A DNA stretch of 64,000 nt from Spartobacteria bacterium (GTDB lineage Bacteria > Verrucomicrobiota > Verrucomicrobiia > Chthoniobacterales > UBA10450). The notes under the pieces are model-generated. The model worked only from the letters and a program-made list of their open reading frames with translations. It did no database searches and had not been told where the DNA came from. A program made the translations under genes and the position numbers. This document shows, one piece after another, positions 9,116 through 17,703 of the stretch (its first letter is position 1; the number at the start of each line of letters is the position of its first letter). The DNA is taken from positions 159,706-223,705 of the forward strand of contig PNAA01000041.1 in assembly GCA_003169975.1 (NCBI GenBank), written 5' to 3'.

Positions 9116-9166
9116 CGGAGGGACATGCTTCTGCATGTCCTGGACGTGCGGAAGCACGTCCCTCCG
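9116..9166. repeat. Intergenic palindromic repeat, family B
   Basis: Two consecutive inverted units, GGACATGCTTCTGCATGTCC and GGACGTGCGGAAGCACGTCC, flanked by GGAGG and CCTCCG. The same element occurs at 33865-33942 and 46305-46355. It lies between nrnA and truB in the cluster. Confidence 0.8.
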
Positions 9167-9168
9167 AG

Positions 9169-10203
9169 TTAGGGCAGGCGGTTAACAACATCACAGGCAG
9201 CTTCAATCACGCGATTCGCCACATCTTCCAATGCCCCCGGCACCCGCGCGCCGGCCGCCAGTTTGTGGCCACCGCCCTTGAAACGGAGACAAATTTCGCA
9301 AACGTCGGCTCGTTCGTCTTTCGAACGCATGCTGACGCGCACTTTGCCGCCTTCCAGTTCCTCAAAGAAAATCGCAATGATCACGCCCTGGATCGCGCGC
9401 AGATGATCAATCAATCCTTCGTTGTCTTCGGGGATAACGCCCAGTTCGTTCGCCGTTGCGCTCGGAAGACTGAAGCTCGCCACCTTGCCATCGGCATCAA
9501 AACTCATCCGATCGAGCAGCACGCGCAGGAGTTCGATCCGTCGCCGCGGATAGCTTTCGTAAAGCTTCTGGCTTAACTCGCCCACTTTGATTCCGCAGCG
9601 AAGAACGTCGGCCGCGATTTCGAAAGTGCGCGCGGTCGTGTTGGGATACTGGAATGAACCCGTGTCGGTTGAAATCGCGGCAAAGAGATTCTCCGCGATC
9701 GGTTCGTCGAGCGGCAAATCCTGGCTCTGGAGCAGTTCAAAAAGGATCTGGCCGGTGGCCGGGGCGATTGGGTCGATGTGCACCAAATCGCCGTAACGCG
9801 GGTTGCTCGGGTGATGGTCGATGTTGATCCAGACTTTGGCGCTGCCGATGGCCGCCAGGCAATTTTCGCCGAGACGCTGACGGGTCGCGGTGTCGAGCGC
9901 GAGGACGACGTCGAAATCTTCCCGCTCGTTAGGCGGAGTGGAGACCAATTCACCGCCCGGGAGGAAGGAGAATTTCTCGAGCAATCCCTCTTCGTTCCAA
10001 ACTTTTACTTTCTTGCCCAGCTTCTGGAGCGCGAGGCCCATCGCGATCTGGCTGCCGAGCGCGTCGCCGTCCGGACGGACGTGACTGAGCACCACGAAAG
10101 TCTCGTGTTGGCGCAAAACCTCCGCGATTTCCGCGAAAGTTGAATTCGTTAGGGCGGGTGGAGCGGCGGCTGTGTCAGCCGTAGGTTCGGCGGTAGCGTT
10201 CAT
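9169..10203 (-). CDS. nrnA: DHH-family oligoribonuclease / pAp phosphatase
   Basis: A 344-residue protein with DHH phosphoesterase motifs: SHVRPDGDALGSQ (metal ligands), NIDHHPSN (the DHH triad) and the C-terminal DHHA1 glycine motif FKGGGHKLAAGA. The family degrades short oligoribonucleotides and dephosphorylates pAp. It overlaps rbfA by 4 nt, indicating translational coupling, and sits in the usual rbfA-nrnA-truB order. The N-terminal ~25 residues are Ala/Thr-rich and probably disordered. The TAA stop lies in GTTAGGGC, a near-copy of the dispersed motif. Confidence 0.92.
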   Translation of the reverse strand: MNATAEPTADTAAAPPALTNSTFAEIAEVLRQHETFVVLSHVRPDGDALGSQIAMGLALQKLGKKVKVWNEEGLLEKFSFLPGGELVSTPPNEREDFDVVLALDTATRQRLGENCLAAIGSAKVWINIDHHPSNPRYGDLVHIDPIAPATGQILFELLQSQDLPLDEPIAENLFAAISTDTGSFQYPNTTARTFEIAADVLRCGIKVGELSQKLYESYPRRRIELLRVLLDRMSFDADGKVASFSLPSATANELGVIPEDNEGLIDHLRAIQGVIIAIFFEELEGGKVRVSMRSKDERADVCEICLRFKGGGHKLAAGARVPGALEDVANRVIEAACDVVNRLP

Positions 10204-10553
10204 TTGTTTTCGGCGCTGGGCGGAGGTTCAATTTCCTGCAGGATCTCGAGGACGCGGTCGCCGCGTTCGATCGAGTCGTCGAGGTGGAAAACCAGATGTG
10301 GGGTGTATTTCAAGACGACGTGTTTCGAAAGATCGGCCTGGAGCGCGGTCCGACTCGCTTCCAGTTTCGGGAGGACTTCCTTGCGCCCCTTGGAACCGAG
10401 GACGCTGATGTAGACGTGGGCCGATTTGAGATCGGGGGTGACGTCCACCTGGTTTATCGTCACGAGCAAATTCTCAAAAGTCATCGCGCGCACGAGGAGA
10501 CCGCTCAGCTCCCGTTTCAGGAGTTCATTGACGCGCAAAAGTCGGTGTTTCAT
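10200..10553 (-). CDS. rbfA: 30S ribosome-binding factor A
   Basis: A 117-residue protein, the usual length for RbfA, beginning MKHRLLRVNELLKREL. The KH-like core contains VDVTPDLKSAHVYISVLG and the C-terminal PHLVFHLDDSIERGDRV, both characteristic. RbfA assists late maturation of 16S rRNA in the 30S subunit. The stop overlaps the nrnA start by 4 nt, and infB lies 58 nt upstream across a small palindromic repeat. Confidence 0.93.
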   Translation of the reverse strand: MKHRLLRVNELLKRELSGLLVRAMTFENLLVTINQVDVTPDLKSAHVYISVLGSKGRKEVLPKLEASRTALQADLSKHVVLKYTPHLVFHLDDSIERGDRVLEILQEIEPPPSAENK

Positions 10554-10569
10554 TGGTAGTGACGCAAGT

Positions 10570-10613
10570 TGTAGCCGGCGGCGCTAACGCCGAACGGGTC
10601 AACGCCCTCGGCT
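10570..10613. repeat. Small palindromic repeat between rbfA and infB
   Basis: TGTAGCCGG followed by GGCGCTAACGCC and CTCGGCTAG forms nested inverted arms. The outer arm resembles family D at 1298-1377. It reaches the stop codon of infB. Confidence 0.5.
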
Positions 10614-12954
10614 AGAGTTTCTGCGCAACCTGCTCGAGTTGGTAACACTCGATCACGTCGCCGACTTGATATTCGTTGAAGTCGCCCAGCTTGATACCGC
10701 ACTCCAGACCGACGCGCACTTCCTTCACGTCGTCCTGAAAACGGCGCAGGGTGGAGAGACCGCCATCGTAAACCGGCTGGCGCCGGCGCAGCACACGGGC
10801 GCGTGCGGTGCGCGCGATGCGCCCATCGGTCACGAGGCAGCCGGCGACAATCCCTCGGCTTAACTGGAAAACCTGCTTCACCTCGGCGTGGCCGATGACG
10901 GTCTCGCGATGCTCGGGATCGAGCAGACCCGCCATCGCTTCCTTCATCTGGTCGATCAGTTCGTAAATGATGCTGTAAAGCTTGACCTGGACGCCTTCGC
11001 GCTTCGCCGCGCCGACCGCGTTGCTCTCGACCTTGATGTTGAACCCGACGACGACGGCATTCGACGCGCTGGCGAGCAGGATGTCGGACTCGGAAATCGG
11101 CCCGACCCCGGAGTGAATCATTTCCAGATCGATCTTCTTGCTCTGGATTTGGCCTAACGATGCGGTAAGCGCCTCGAGCGAACCCTGGGCGTCGCACTTC
11201 AAAACGAGGCGCAGCACTTTCTTGCCGTCGGCCACTTCAAGCAGACTTTCGAGCGTTGCGCGCTGCGGAACACTCAGCTTTTCGGTGCGCCGGTTGGCCA
11301 GCCGCTCCTCACTCAAGAGCTTGGCGGACTTTTCCGATTCCATGACGAGGAATTCGTCGCCGGCGTTAGGCAAACCGGTAAAGCCGAGGACCTTCACCGG
11401 AGTCGAGGGCCCCGCGGACTTGATCGTTTTGCCCTGGTCGTCGACCAACGACTTCACCTTGCCGCCGTAACTGCCGCAAATAAAAGGCTCACCGACCTTG
11501 AGCGTGCCCATCTGCACGATCACCGTCGCGGTCGGGCCGCGGCCCGCCTCCACCTGCGCCTCGATCACGGTCCCGCGCGGGGTGGCGGTCGGCGAAGCTT
11601 TCAGTTCCATCACTTCCGCCTGGGCCACCATGTTCTCGAGCAACTCTTCGACGCCGATTCCCTTGGTCGCGGAAACCGGCACGACGATCGTTTCGCCGCC
11701 CCAATCCTCGGGCGTGAGGTCGTGCTCCTGGAGCTGTTGCTTCGCCCGGTCGATATTCGCCGACGGCAAATCGATCTTGTTGATCGCCACCATGATCTTC
11801 ACATGCGGCGCGGCCTTGGCGTGATGGATCGCTTCGATCGTTTGCGGCATCAAGCCGTCATCCGCCGCGACGACGAGCACGACGATATCAGTCACATTCG
11901 CGCCCCGCGCGCGCATCGCGGTGAAGGCCGCGTGGCCGGGGGTGTCGAGAAAGGTGATGCGGGTTCCTTTGTGATCGACCGTGTAAGCGCCGATGTGCTG
12001 GGTAATGCCGCCGGCTTCTCCCGCTGCCACGCGCGTCTTGCGGATCGCATCCATGAGCGACGTCTTGCCGTGGTCGACGTGCCCCATGAAAGTGATGATC
12101 GGCGCGCGCAGCTTGAGCTCTTCTTCCTTTTCGATGACCGGCGGCGGAGGCGCGACCACCACCTGCTCGATTTTGTGCACGCCGCCCCCTTTTTCGCGGC
12201 GCTCCATCTCGAAGACGAAGCCGTGCTTCTCGCAAACTTTCGTCGCCACTTCGGGCTCCACCGTCAGGTTGGGATTCGCGAAAATGTTGAAGTCGTCCAT
12301 CAGTTCGCGGATAAGCTGGAAATTCTTCAGCCCGAGCTGCGCCGCGAGATCCTTCACGATAATCGGCGGCTTGATGTGAATGATCTTGCGGCCGTCCTCG
12401 GTCTCGGACTCGACTTCCGTATCCGCTTTCTCAGGTGCGGCGACGGCGGGTGTTTCAAGCGCCGCCTCACGCGCGGGCTCCGTCGTGGCCGGGGTCGCAC
12501 GGATGCGTGAAATCGGCGGAAGAATGGTGCGCTTTACCGCCTCATCGGACGAAACGCGCTTCGGTTTCGCGATGTGCGGTTCAATCAGCGAGACACTTTC
12601 CACCACCGGTTTCGGCGGCGGTTCGGGCGCAACCGGCGCGGGTTTGGTCGGTTGTTTTTTCGCCGTGATCGGGGTAAAAGCCGATCTCGGTGAAATAACC
12701 TCCGGTTTGGCTGGAGACGGCACCGGCTTTGCCGGCACGCCGGCCCCCTTCGCTTCGACCGCGACCGAAACTGCTGCCCCGTCGGACGCTGGGGCGGCGG
12801 CGACTTCTTCTTTCCCGGCCGCCTTGGATGTTTTTGCGGTCTTGGCTGCGGGGCGGGAACGAATCGACGACTTAGCAGGCGCGGCGGACTTCGCCGCTTT
12901 GCGGGCCAGCGCTTTGGGCGCCGTGGTTTTGATCGTCGTTTTTGTTGGCATCAA
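10612..12954 (-). CDS. infB: Translation initiation factor IF-2
   Basis: A 780-residue protein. The N-terminal ~200 residues are a low-complexity Lys/Ala/Pro-rich extension. An IF2_N-like segment ([18 protein letters not shown]) follows, then the GTPase domain with G1 [10 protein letters not shown]3 DTPGHAAF and G4 NKIDLP, then the C-terminal beta-barrel domains ending [19 protein letters not shown]-2 recruits initiator tRNA to the 30S subunit and promotes subunit joining. It lies 51 nt downstream of nusA and heads the rbfA-nrnA-truB-ribF run. Length and order are typical. Confidence 0.97.
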   Translation of the reverse strand: MMPTKTTIKTTAPKALARKAAKSAAPAKSSIRSRPAAKTAKTSKAAGKEEVAAAPASDGAAVSVAVEAKGAGVPAKPVPSPAKPEVISPRSAFTPITAKKQPTKPAPVAPEPPPKPVVESVSLIEPHIAKPKRVSSDEAVKRTILPPISRIRATPATTEPAREAALETPAVAAPEKADTEVESETEDGRKIIHIKPPIIVKDLAAQLGLKNFQLIRELMDDFNIFANPNLTVEPEVATKVCEKHGFVFEMERREKGGGVHKIEQVVVAPPPPVIEKEEELKLRAPIITFMGHVDHGKTSLMDAIRKTRVAAGEAGGITQHIGAYTVDHKGTRITFLDTPGHAAFTAMRARGANVTDIVVLVVAADDGLMPQTIEAIHHAKAAPHVKIMVAINKIDLPSANIDRAKQQLQEHDLTPEDWGGETIVVPVSATKGIGVEELLENMVAQAEVMELKASPTATPRGTVIEAQVEAGRGPTATVIVQMGTLKVGEPFICGSYGGKVKSLVDDQGKTIKSAGPSTPVKVLGFTGLPNAGDEFLVMESEKSAKLLSEERLANRRTEKLSVPQRATLESLLEVADGKKVLRLVLKCDAQGSLEALTASLGQIQSKKIDLEMIHSGVGPISESDILLASASNAVVVGFNIKVESNAVGAAKREGVQVKLYSIIYELIDQMKEAMAGLLDPEHRETVIGHAEVKQVFQLSRGIVAGCLVTDGRIARTARARVLRRRQPVYDGGLSTLRRFQDDVKEVRVGLECGIKLGDFNEYQVGDVIECYQLEQVAQKL

Positions 12955-13005
12955 TGTTCCTCAAAAATCTGCTCATAGCCGTGAGCGGTTTAGCGCGCAG
13001 CCATT

Positions 13006-14256
13006 TTACGAAGAGACAGCCTCCCGGTGTACTGCCTCGTAAATTTCGCGCGCCTTCTCTTCTTCCACGCCAAGAATATCAACCAGGTCGGCCAGTTCAG
13101 CGTCGCGCAATCCTTCCAAATTGGTAAAGCCCATTTTCACCAGCGTCATTGCCTGCTCCTCGGTGATGGGCAACGAAGTGGCGAGCGTCTGCGCGGCGTG
13201 GGCCACTTTTTGTTCCACCGCGGTGGTGCTCGGCGCTTCCTTTTCGATGTTAATCTCCCAGCCGGTCAGGCGCGACGTGAGACGGGCGTTTTGCCCTTTT
13301 TTCCCGATCGCGAGCGAGAGCTGATCTTCATCGACCGAAATGGTCGCGCTCTTTTTCTCCAGATCGAAAACGAGGTTCTTGACCTTCGCCGGCTTGAGGG
13401 CCTCGAGGACAAATTCCTTCGGATCGGAGCTCCAGCGAATGATATCGACCTTCTCGTTGTTCAACTCGCGCACAATGTTTTTCACCCGCGAACCGCGCAT
13501 CCCGACGCAAGCACCGACTGGGTCGACCTTCGGATTGTCGCTGAAGACGGCGATCTTCGTCCGATAACCGGCTTCGCGCGCAATCCCGCGAATTTCGACC
13601 GTGCCGTCCGCGATCTCACTCACCTCGAGCTCGAAAAGTCGCCTAACGAAATTCGGATGGCTGCGCGAGATAATGATTTCCGGCCCGCGAATGCCGTTCT
13701 CGACCGCGACGACGTAGGCGCGCAACCGATCCCCCACGTTGTAATCCTCGACCACGACCCGCTCGCGCTGCGGCATGATCGCTTCAAATTTTCCGAGATC
13801 GAGAATCACGTCGGAACGATCGAAGCGTCGCACCGTGCCGCTCACGATCTCGCCCGCGCGATCCTTGAATTCCTCGTAGATCATCTCCTTCTCGACCTGG
13901 CGGATGCGCTGCATCATCGCCTGCTTGGCAGTCTGGGCGGCGATCCGCCCGAAATTTTTCGGGGTCACTTCCACTTCGACCGCTTCCCCAATGGCCGCGT
14001 CGGACTTGATCCGGCGCGCCTTATCGAGGGAGATTTCGTCCTGCGGGTTGGTCACCGTTTCGACCACGAGCAGATTCGCGAGCGCGCGAATTTCGCCGGT
14101 CTTCGGGTCGATATCGATATGCAAATCGCGCGAGGCACTGACGCTTTTCTTGGAAGCGGAAAGCAGGGCATTGGAAACCGCCTCGATCAGGATTTCGCGT
14201 TTGATTCCGCGCTCCCGCTCGAGGTAATCCAACATGGCGATAAACTCAGCGTTCAT
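13006..14256 (-). CDS. nusA: Transcription termination/antitermination factor NusA
   Basis: A 416-residue protein when started at MNAEFIAMLDYLERERGI, the usual NusA N-terminus; a longer reading to 14316 adds an unlikely Trp/Cys-rich lead. The N-terminal RNAP-binding domain is followed by an S1 domain (GEIVSGTVRRFDRSDVILDLG), two KH domains (DPVGACVGMRGSRV, LSLAIGKKGQNARL) and a C-terminal helix-hairpin-helix tail. It binds RNA polymerase and modulates pausing and termination. It is the first gene of the cluster; rimP, usual just upstream, is not present. Confidence 0.96.
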   Translation of the reverse strand: MNAEFIAMLDYLERERGIKREILIEAVSNALLSASKKSVSASRDLHIDIDPKTGEIRALANLLVVETVTNPQDEISLDKARRIKSDAAIGEAVEVEVTPKNFGRIAAQTAKQAMMQRIRQVEKEMIYEEFKDRAGEIVSGTVRRFDRSDVILDLGKFEAIMPQRERVVVEDYNVGDRLRAYVVAVENGIRGPEIIISRSHPNFVRRLFELEVSEIADGTVEIRGIAREAGYRTKIAVFSDNPKVDPVGACVGMRGSRVKNIVRELNNEKVDIIRWSSDPKEFVLEALKPAKVKNLVFDLEKKSATISVDEDQLSLAIGKKGQNARLTSRLTGWEINIEKEAPSTTAVEQKVAHAAQTLATSLPITEEQAMTLVKMGFTNLEGLRDAELADLVDILGVEEEKAREIYEAVHREAVSS

Positions 14257-14530
14257 GGAAATTAGCGTCCACCGACAAAAAAGAGTGGGACACCAGCTCC
14301 CACTCCAATCCAGCAACGGACTAGGTCGTGAAGCTACTTTTGGCGAGGCGGTTCGTCAAGTTGCGATCCGGCCGGCCCGAAGGGTGCTTGCGACGGGAAC
14401 CCGCTCTTGAATGAACCGCGGAGAACGCGGCGTTCGCGGAGGAAGAGTTGGATTTAGATAGCCCCTGCGCTCTCGGGGGTTGACGATCTGCGGTGGCCGG
14501 GGGCGGCGACCCCGGCTACAATCTTCGCCG
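14257..14530. other. Intergenic region between divergent nusA and glycosyltransferase
   Basis: It must hold the promoters for the leftward nusA cluster and the rightward glycosyltransferase. A small palindrome lies at ~14490-14522 (GGTGGCCGGGGGCG...CCCCGGCTACA), related to the TGTAGCCG repeats. No convincing promoter boxes can be picked out by eye in this GC-rich DNA. Confidence 0.5.
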
Positions 14531-15949
14531 ATGTCGCGCGCAAGGGCGGTTCCTTTGGTCTTGCTGGTCTGGGCGGCAATCTTTTTGCCGCGCCTCGGTT
14601 CGCTCGAGATCAAGAGCGAGGAAGGCCGGCGAATTCTTCCGGCGGTGACGATGCTGGAGACCGGCAATTACATTGTGCCGCAGGTCGGGAGCGAACCGTA
14701 TTTCCGCAAACCGCCGCTGGTCAACTGGCTGGTCGCCGGCTCTTTCAAAATCTTCGGCGTCCGCAACGAATGGACCGCCCGCCTGCCATCGGTGCTCTGC
14801 GTGCTCGCGGTGGCCCTCGCCTTTATCGGCGTCGCGCGGCGGAGTCTTGGGCCAAATGGATCGCTCGTCGCCGCACTCATGTGGCTAACGAACTTCGGCC
14901 TGCTCGAAAAGGGCCGGATGATCGAGATCGAAGCGCTCTATGTTTCGCTCACGGCGCTGGCCTGCATTTTCTGGCTGAGCTGGTGGAAGGAACCGGGACG
15001 ACGCTGGCTTGTCTGGACGGTGCCGGGGATCTTCCTAGGGCTCGGCCTCCTCGCCAAGGGGCCGCTCAATCTTCTTTTCTTCTACGCGGTCGTGATCGCG
15101 GTCCTGTGGCAGGCGCGCGAGCTGAAGCGGCTGTGGAGCGGACCGCACTTCGTTGGCCTGATCCTGATATTGGGCATCTTCGTGGCCTGGGCGATCCCCT
15201 GTTTGGAAATGGTGCAGGCGGGTCATGTCGCGAGCGTCTGGTCGAGGCAGTTTTCCGGCCGGGTGAGCGGCGAGGACTTCAAGTTTGGCGACTGGGTGCA
15301 AAATATCCCTCGTGGGCTCATCTATTTGCTACCCTGGACAATTCTGCTGCCCTTCGCCCGTTTCGCCCTTCTGGAGGACGAAGCGGAACGAAAATTCTGC
15401 CGCGCCTTGTCGTTAGGCATGGCGGTGCCCTTCGTCATCGTCAACCTGCTGCCGGGCGCGCTGCCGCGCTACACGATGCCGCTGCTGGCGCCGGCCATCT
15501 GGTTGCTCGCGATCTTCATTCGGTCACACGCCTTGCTTTGGCCCAGGGCCTTACGGAAGGCGATCACTTGGACGATCATCGTTATCACGAGCGCGATGTT
15601 GATTTATTCGCTCGCCATCATTCCCGTTCTGCAAGGCCGCGAAAAGATCCGCCCGATCGCCGCGCAGCTCGCCGCCGCCATCCCGCCTAACGAATCGCTT
15701 TATGCCGTCGATCCCGATTACCAGCCCTTCCTCTTTTACCTCCAGCGGCCGATCGTCTACCTGAGCCAGGTCACCGACCTGCCGCGGGAGGCGCGTTACC
15801 TTTTGGTCCAGCCGGCGGACGAAAAGGCGGCGGAGGAGTCCGCGCTCTGGGCGCCGCAACGGGCGGAGCCGATCCTGCGGATCAAGGATTATCGGGGACG
15901 GCGCGTCATCCTCTTGCGGGTGCAGGACAATTCACCCCGGTCGGATTGA
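14531..15949 (+). CDS. ArnT/PMT-type GT-C glycosyltransferase, integral membrane
   Basis: A 472-residue protein with about ten or more hydrophobic helices. The N-terminal loop has the acidic residues expected for GT-C enzymes (LGSLEIKSEEGRR) followed by GNYIVPQVGSEPYFRKPPL, a pattern shared with ArnT and protein mannosyltransferases (PMT_2). Such enzymes transfer a sugar from a polyprenyl-phosphate donor on the periplasmic face. The C-terminal ~110 residues are soluble. The start at MSRARAVPL is chosen because longer readings run into a palindromic repeat. Acceptor and sugar are unknown. It precedes the marR-RND operon with no clear link. Confidence 0.75.
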   Translation: MSRARAVPLVLLVWAAIFLPRLGSLEIKSEEGRRILPAVTMLETGNYIVPQVGSEPYFRKPPLVNWLVAGSFKIFGVRNEWTARLPSVLCVLAVALAFIGVARRSLGPNGSLVAALMWLTNFGLLEKGRMIEIEALYVSLTALACIFWLSWWKEPGRRWLVWTVPGIFLGLGLLAKGPLNLLFFYAVVIAVLWQARELKRLWSGPHFVGLILILGIFVAWAIPCLEMVQAGHVASVWSRQFSGRVSGEDFKFGDWVQNIPRGLIYLLPWTILLPFARFALLEDEAERKFCRALSLGMAVPFVIVNLLPGALPRYTMPLLAPAIWLLAIFIRSHALLWPRALRKAITWTIIVITSAMLIYSLAIIPVLQGREKIRPIAAQLAAAIPPNESLYAVDPDYQPFLFYLQRPIVYLSQVTDLPREARYLLVQPADEKAAEESALWAPQRAEPILRIKDYRGRRVILLRVQDNSPRSD

Positions 15950-15971
15950 CAAACGGGCCGAAACGAATTCG

Positions 15972-15983
15972 TTAGCAAGCTAA
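15972..15983. promoter_or_regulatory. Perfect SlyA/MarR-type operator
   Basis: TTAGCAAGCTAA lies 2 nt before the marR start and is extended to CGTTAGC-AA-GCTAACG. It is identical to the palindrome recognised by Salmonella SlyA. Bound here it would cover the start codon region and block the regulator-efflux operon, giving autorepression relieved by ligand. Identity to the SlyA box is established knowledge; the regulatory effect here is inferred. Confidence 0.75.
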
Positions 15984-15985
15984 CG

Positions 15986-16462
15986 ATGACCGAGATCGAT
16001 CCCGAGAAAATTGGCCAGCTGATCAACGAGACCGCGCGCGTCTGGCGCCACAAGCTCGACCAGCGCCTCCGCCCGCTTGGCCTGAGCCAGGCGAAATGGC
16101 GCACAATCGCCCATCTCGCACGCGGTCGGCTGACGCAATGCGACCTCGCGGAAAGGCTCAGCATCGAGGAGCCGACGCTGGCCCGCCTCCTCACCCGCCT
16201 CGAGAGCGGCGGCTGGGTCAAACGCGAAAGCGCGCAGCACGATCGACGCTGCAAAACAGTCCACCTGCAACGCAAGTCGAGCCGGCTTCTTCAACAAATC
16301 GAAGGAACCGCCGGGGAGTTGCGGCACGAACTCCTGGAGACGATTTCGCCCGACGATTTGCAAACTTGCCTGCGCGTCCTGGCCGAGATTCGGCACAGGG
16401 CGGCAACCGCTGCCACGAATCCCGTTAAGGGGCTCGGGCCGGCAAGAAAGCGAAAACAATGA
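15986..16462 (+). CDS. MarR/SlyA-family transcriptional regulator
   Basis: A 158-residue winged-helix protein. The recognition region reads LTQCDLAERLSIEEPTLARL, followed by RLESGGWVKRESAQHDRR and a beta-wing KTVHL, as in MarR/SlyA. Helices at both ends would dimerise. The gene starts 2 nt after a perfect SlyA box and overlaps the RND adaptor gene by 4 nt (ATGA), so it most likely represses its own operon and is released by a toxic ligand exported by the pump. The C-terminal ~20 residues are basic and poorly conserved. Confidence 0.92.
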   Translation: MTEIDPEKIGQLINETARVWRHKLDQRLRPLGLSQAKWRTIAHLARGRLTQCDLAERLSIEEPTLARLLTRLESGGWVKRESAQHDRRCKTVHLQRKSSRLLQQIEGTAGELRHELLETISPDDLQTCLRVLAEIRHRAATAATNPVKGLGPARKRKQ

Positions 16463-17700
16463 TCTCCGCCCACAAGATGAATATCGCCGGTCGCGAACTG
16501 GCCGGGAATCTCGAGCGTCGATCGGGGCGCAAATGGACTTACCTCGCCGCCGGGACGGCCGGGCTCATCGCGATCCTTTTCCTGGTGCACACCTGCAGCA
16601 CCCCAGAGAAGCCGTCCGGACCGCCGCCACGCCCCGTTTCCGTCGCCAAAGTGATCACGAAGGACGCGCCACTTTATCTCGACGAGATCGGTAACTGCGC
16701 CGCCAACGAAAGCGTGCAGGTGCAAGCACAGGTCAGTGGGCAGATTGTGTCCCGCGATTTCAAGGACGGCGCGGATGTCAAGAAGGGCGATCTGCTGTTT
16801 ACAATCGACCAGCGGCCCTATCAGGCGGCGCTGGGCCAGGCGCAGGGTCAGCTGGCGCAGGCCAACGCGCAGCTCGCGCTCGATCAGTTGAACCTGAAGC
16901 GGCAAGAGGATTTGCGCGCCCGCAATGTCATCTCGCAACAGGACTTTGATACCGCCGAGGCGACCGCGAAGAGCGACGAGGCCAAAGTGCAAAGCGCGCA
17001 GGCGGCCGTCTCCGCGACTCAGGTGAATTTGAATTTCTGCGAAATCCGTTCGCCGATCAATGGCCGCGCCGGTCTGCGCCAGGTCGATGTCGGCAACACC
17101 GTGACCGCCGGCAGCAATGGCGGGAGCGGCGGCGCGGTCCTGGTGCAGATCGACAATCTCGATCCGATCTACACCGACTTCACGATCTCGGAGCCCGATT
17201 TGCCCCTCGTTAGGCAATATCTTGGAGGGGCGAATCTGAAAGTCCTGACCGACGCCGAGAACGACAACATCCCGGCCCGCGAGGGCCAGCTCTATTTTAT
17301 TGCCAACACCTTGCAGCCCGGAACGGGAACCGTGCAGGCCCGCGCCGTCACGCCGAACCCCGATCACCTGCTCTGGCCTTCGCAGTTCGTCCACGTCCGT
17401 CTGATTCTCGACATCATCAAGGGCGCGAAGCTCGTGCCGAACGGGGCCGTCCAGGTCGGCCAGAACGGGCCCTATATTTTCGTCGTGAAAAAGGATTCCA
17501 CCCTCGACCTCCGCCAGGTGAAGCCGGGGCAGAAGCAAAGCGGCGATCTCACCGTCATCAAGCAAGGCGTGGAGCCGGGCGAGACGGTCGTGGTGCGCGG
17601 CCAGCTGCAACTTGCCCCCGGCACCAAGGTGATCGCGAAGGAGGAGGAACAAAGTCCTCCTCAGGAAAGCGGCGGGAACGACGCCGACTCAACGCCCTAA
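16459..17700 (+). CDS. RND efflux periplasmic adaptor (MdtA-like membrane fusion protein)
   Basis: A 413-residue protein with one N-terminal transmembrane helix (~residues 31-48, AAGTAGLIAILFLV) ending near a Cys. The lipoyl halves (VSVAKVITKDAPLYLDEIG; NFCEIRSPINGRAG) flank an Ala/Gln-rich coiled-coil hairpin, followed by the beta-barrel domain. It bridges the inner-membrane pump and an outer-membrane channel. It overlaps marR by 4 nt and precedes the pump by 3 nt. No TolC-type outer-membrane gene is adjacent in the window. Confidence 0.92.
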   Translation: MISAHKMNIAGRELAGNLERRSGRKWTYLAAGTAGLIAILFLVHTCSTPEKPSGPPPRPVSVAKVITKDAPLYLDEIGNCAANESVQVQAQVSGQIVSRDFKDGADVKKGDLLFTIDQRPYQAALGQAQGQLAQANAQLALDQLNLKRQEDLRARNVISQQDFDTAEATAKSDEAKVQSAQAAVSATQVNLNFCEIRSPINGRAGLRQVDVGNTVTAGSNGGSGGAVLVQIDNLDPIYTDFTISEPDLPLVRQYLGGANLKVLTDAENDNIPAREGQLYFIANTLQPGTGTVQARAVTPNPDHLLWPSQFVHVRLILDIIKGAKLVPNGAVQVGQNGPYIFVVKKDSTLDLRQVKPGQKQSGDLTVIKQGVEPGETVVVRGQLQLAPGTKVIAKEEEQSPPQESGGNDADSTP

Positions 17701-17703
17701 CGA

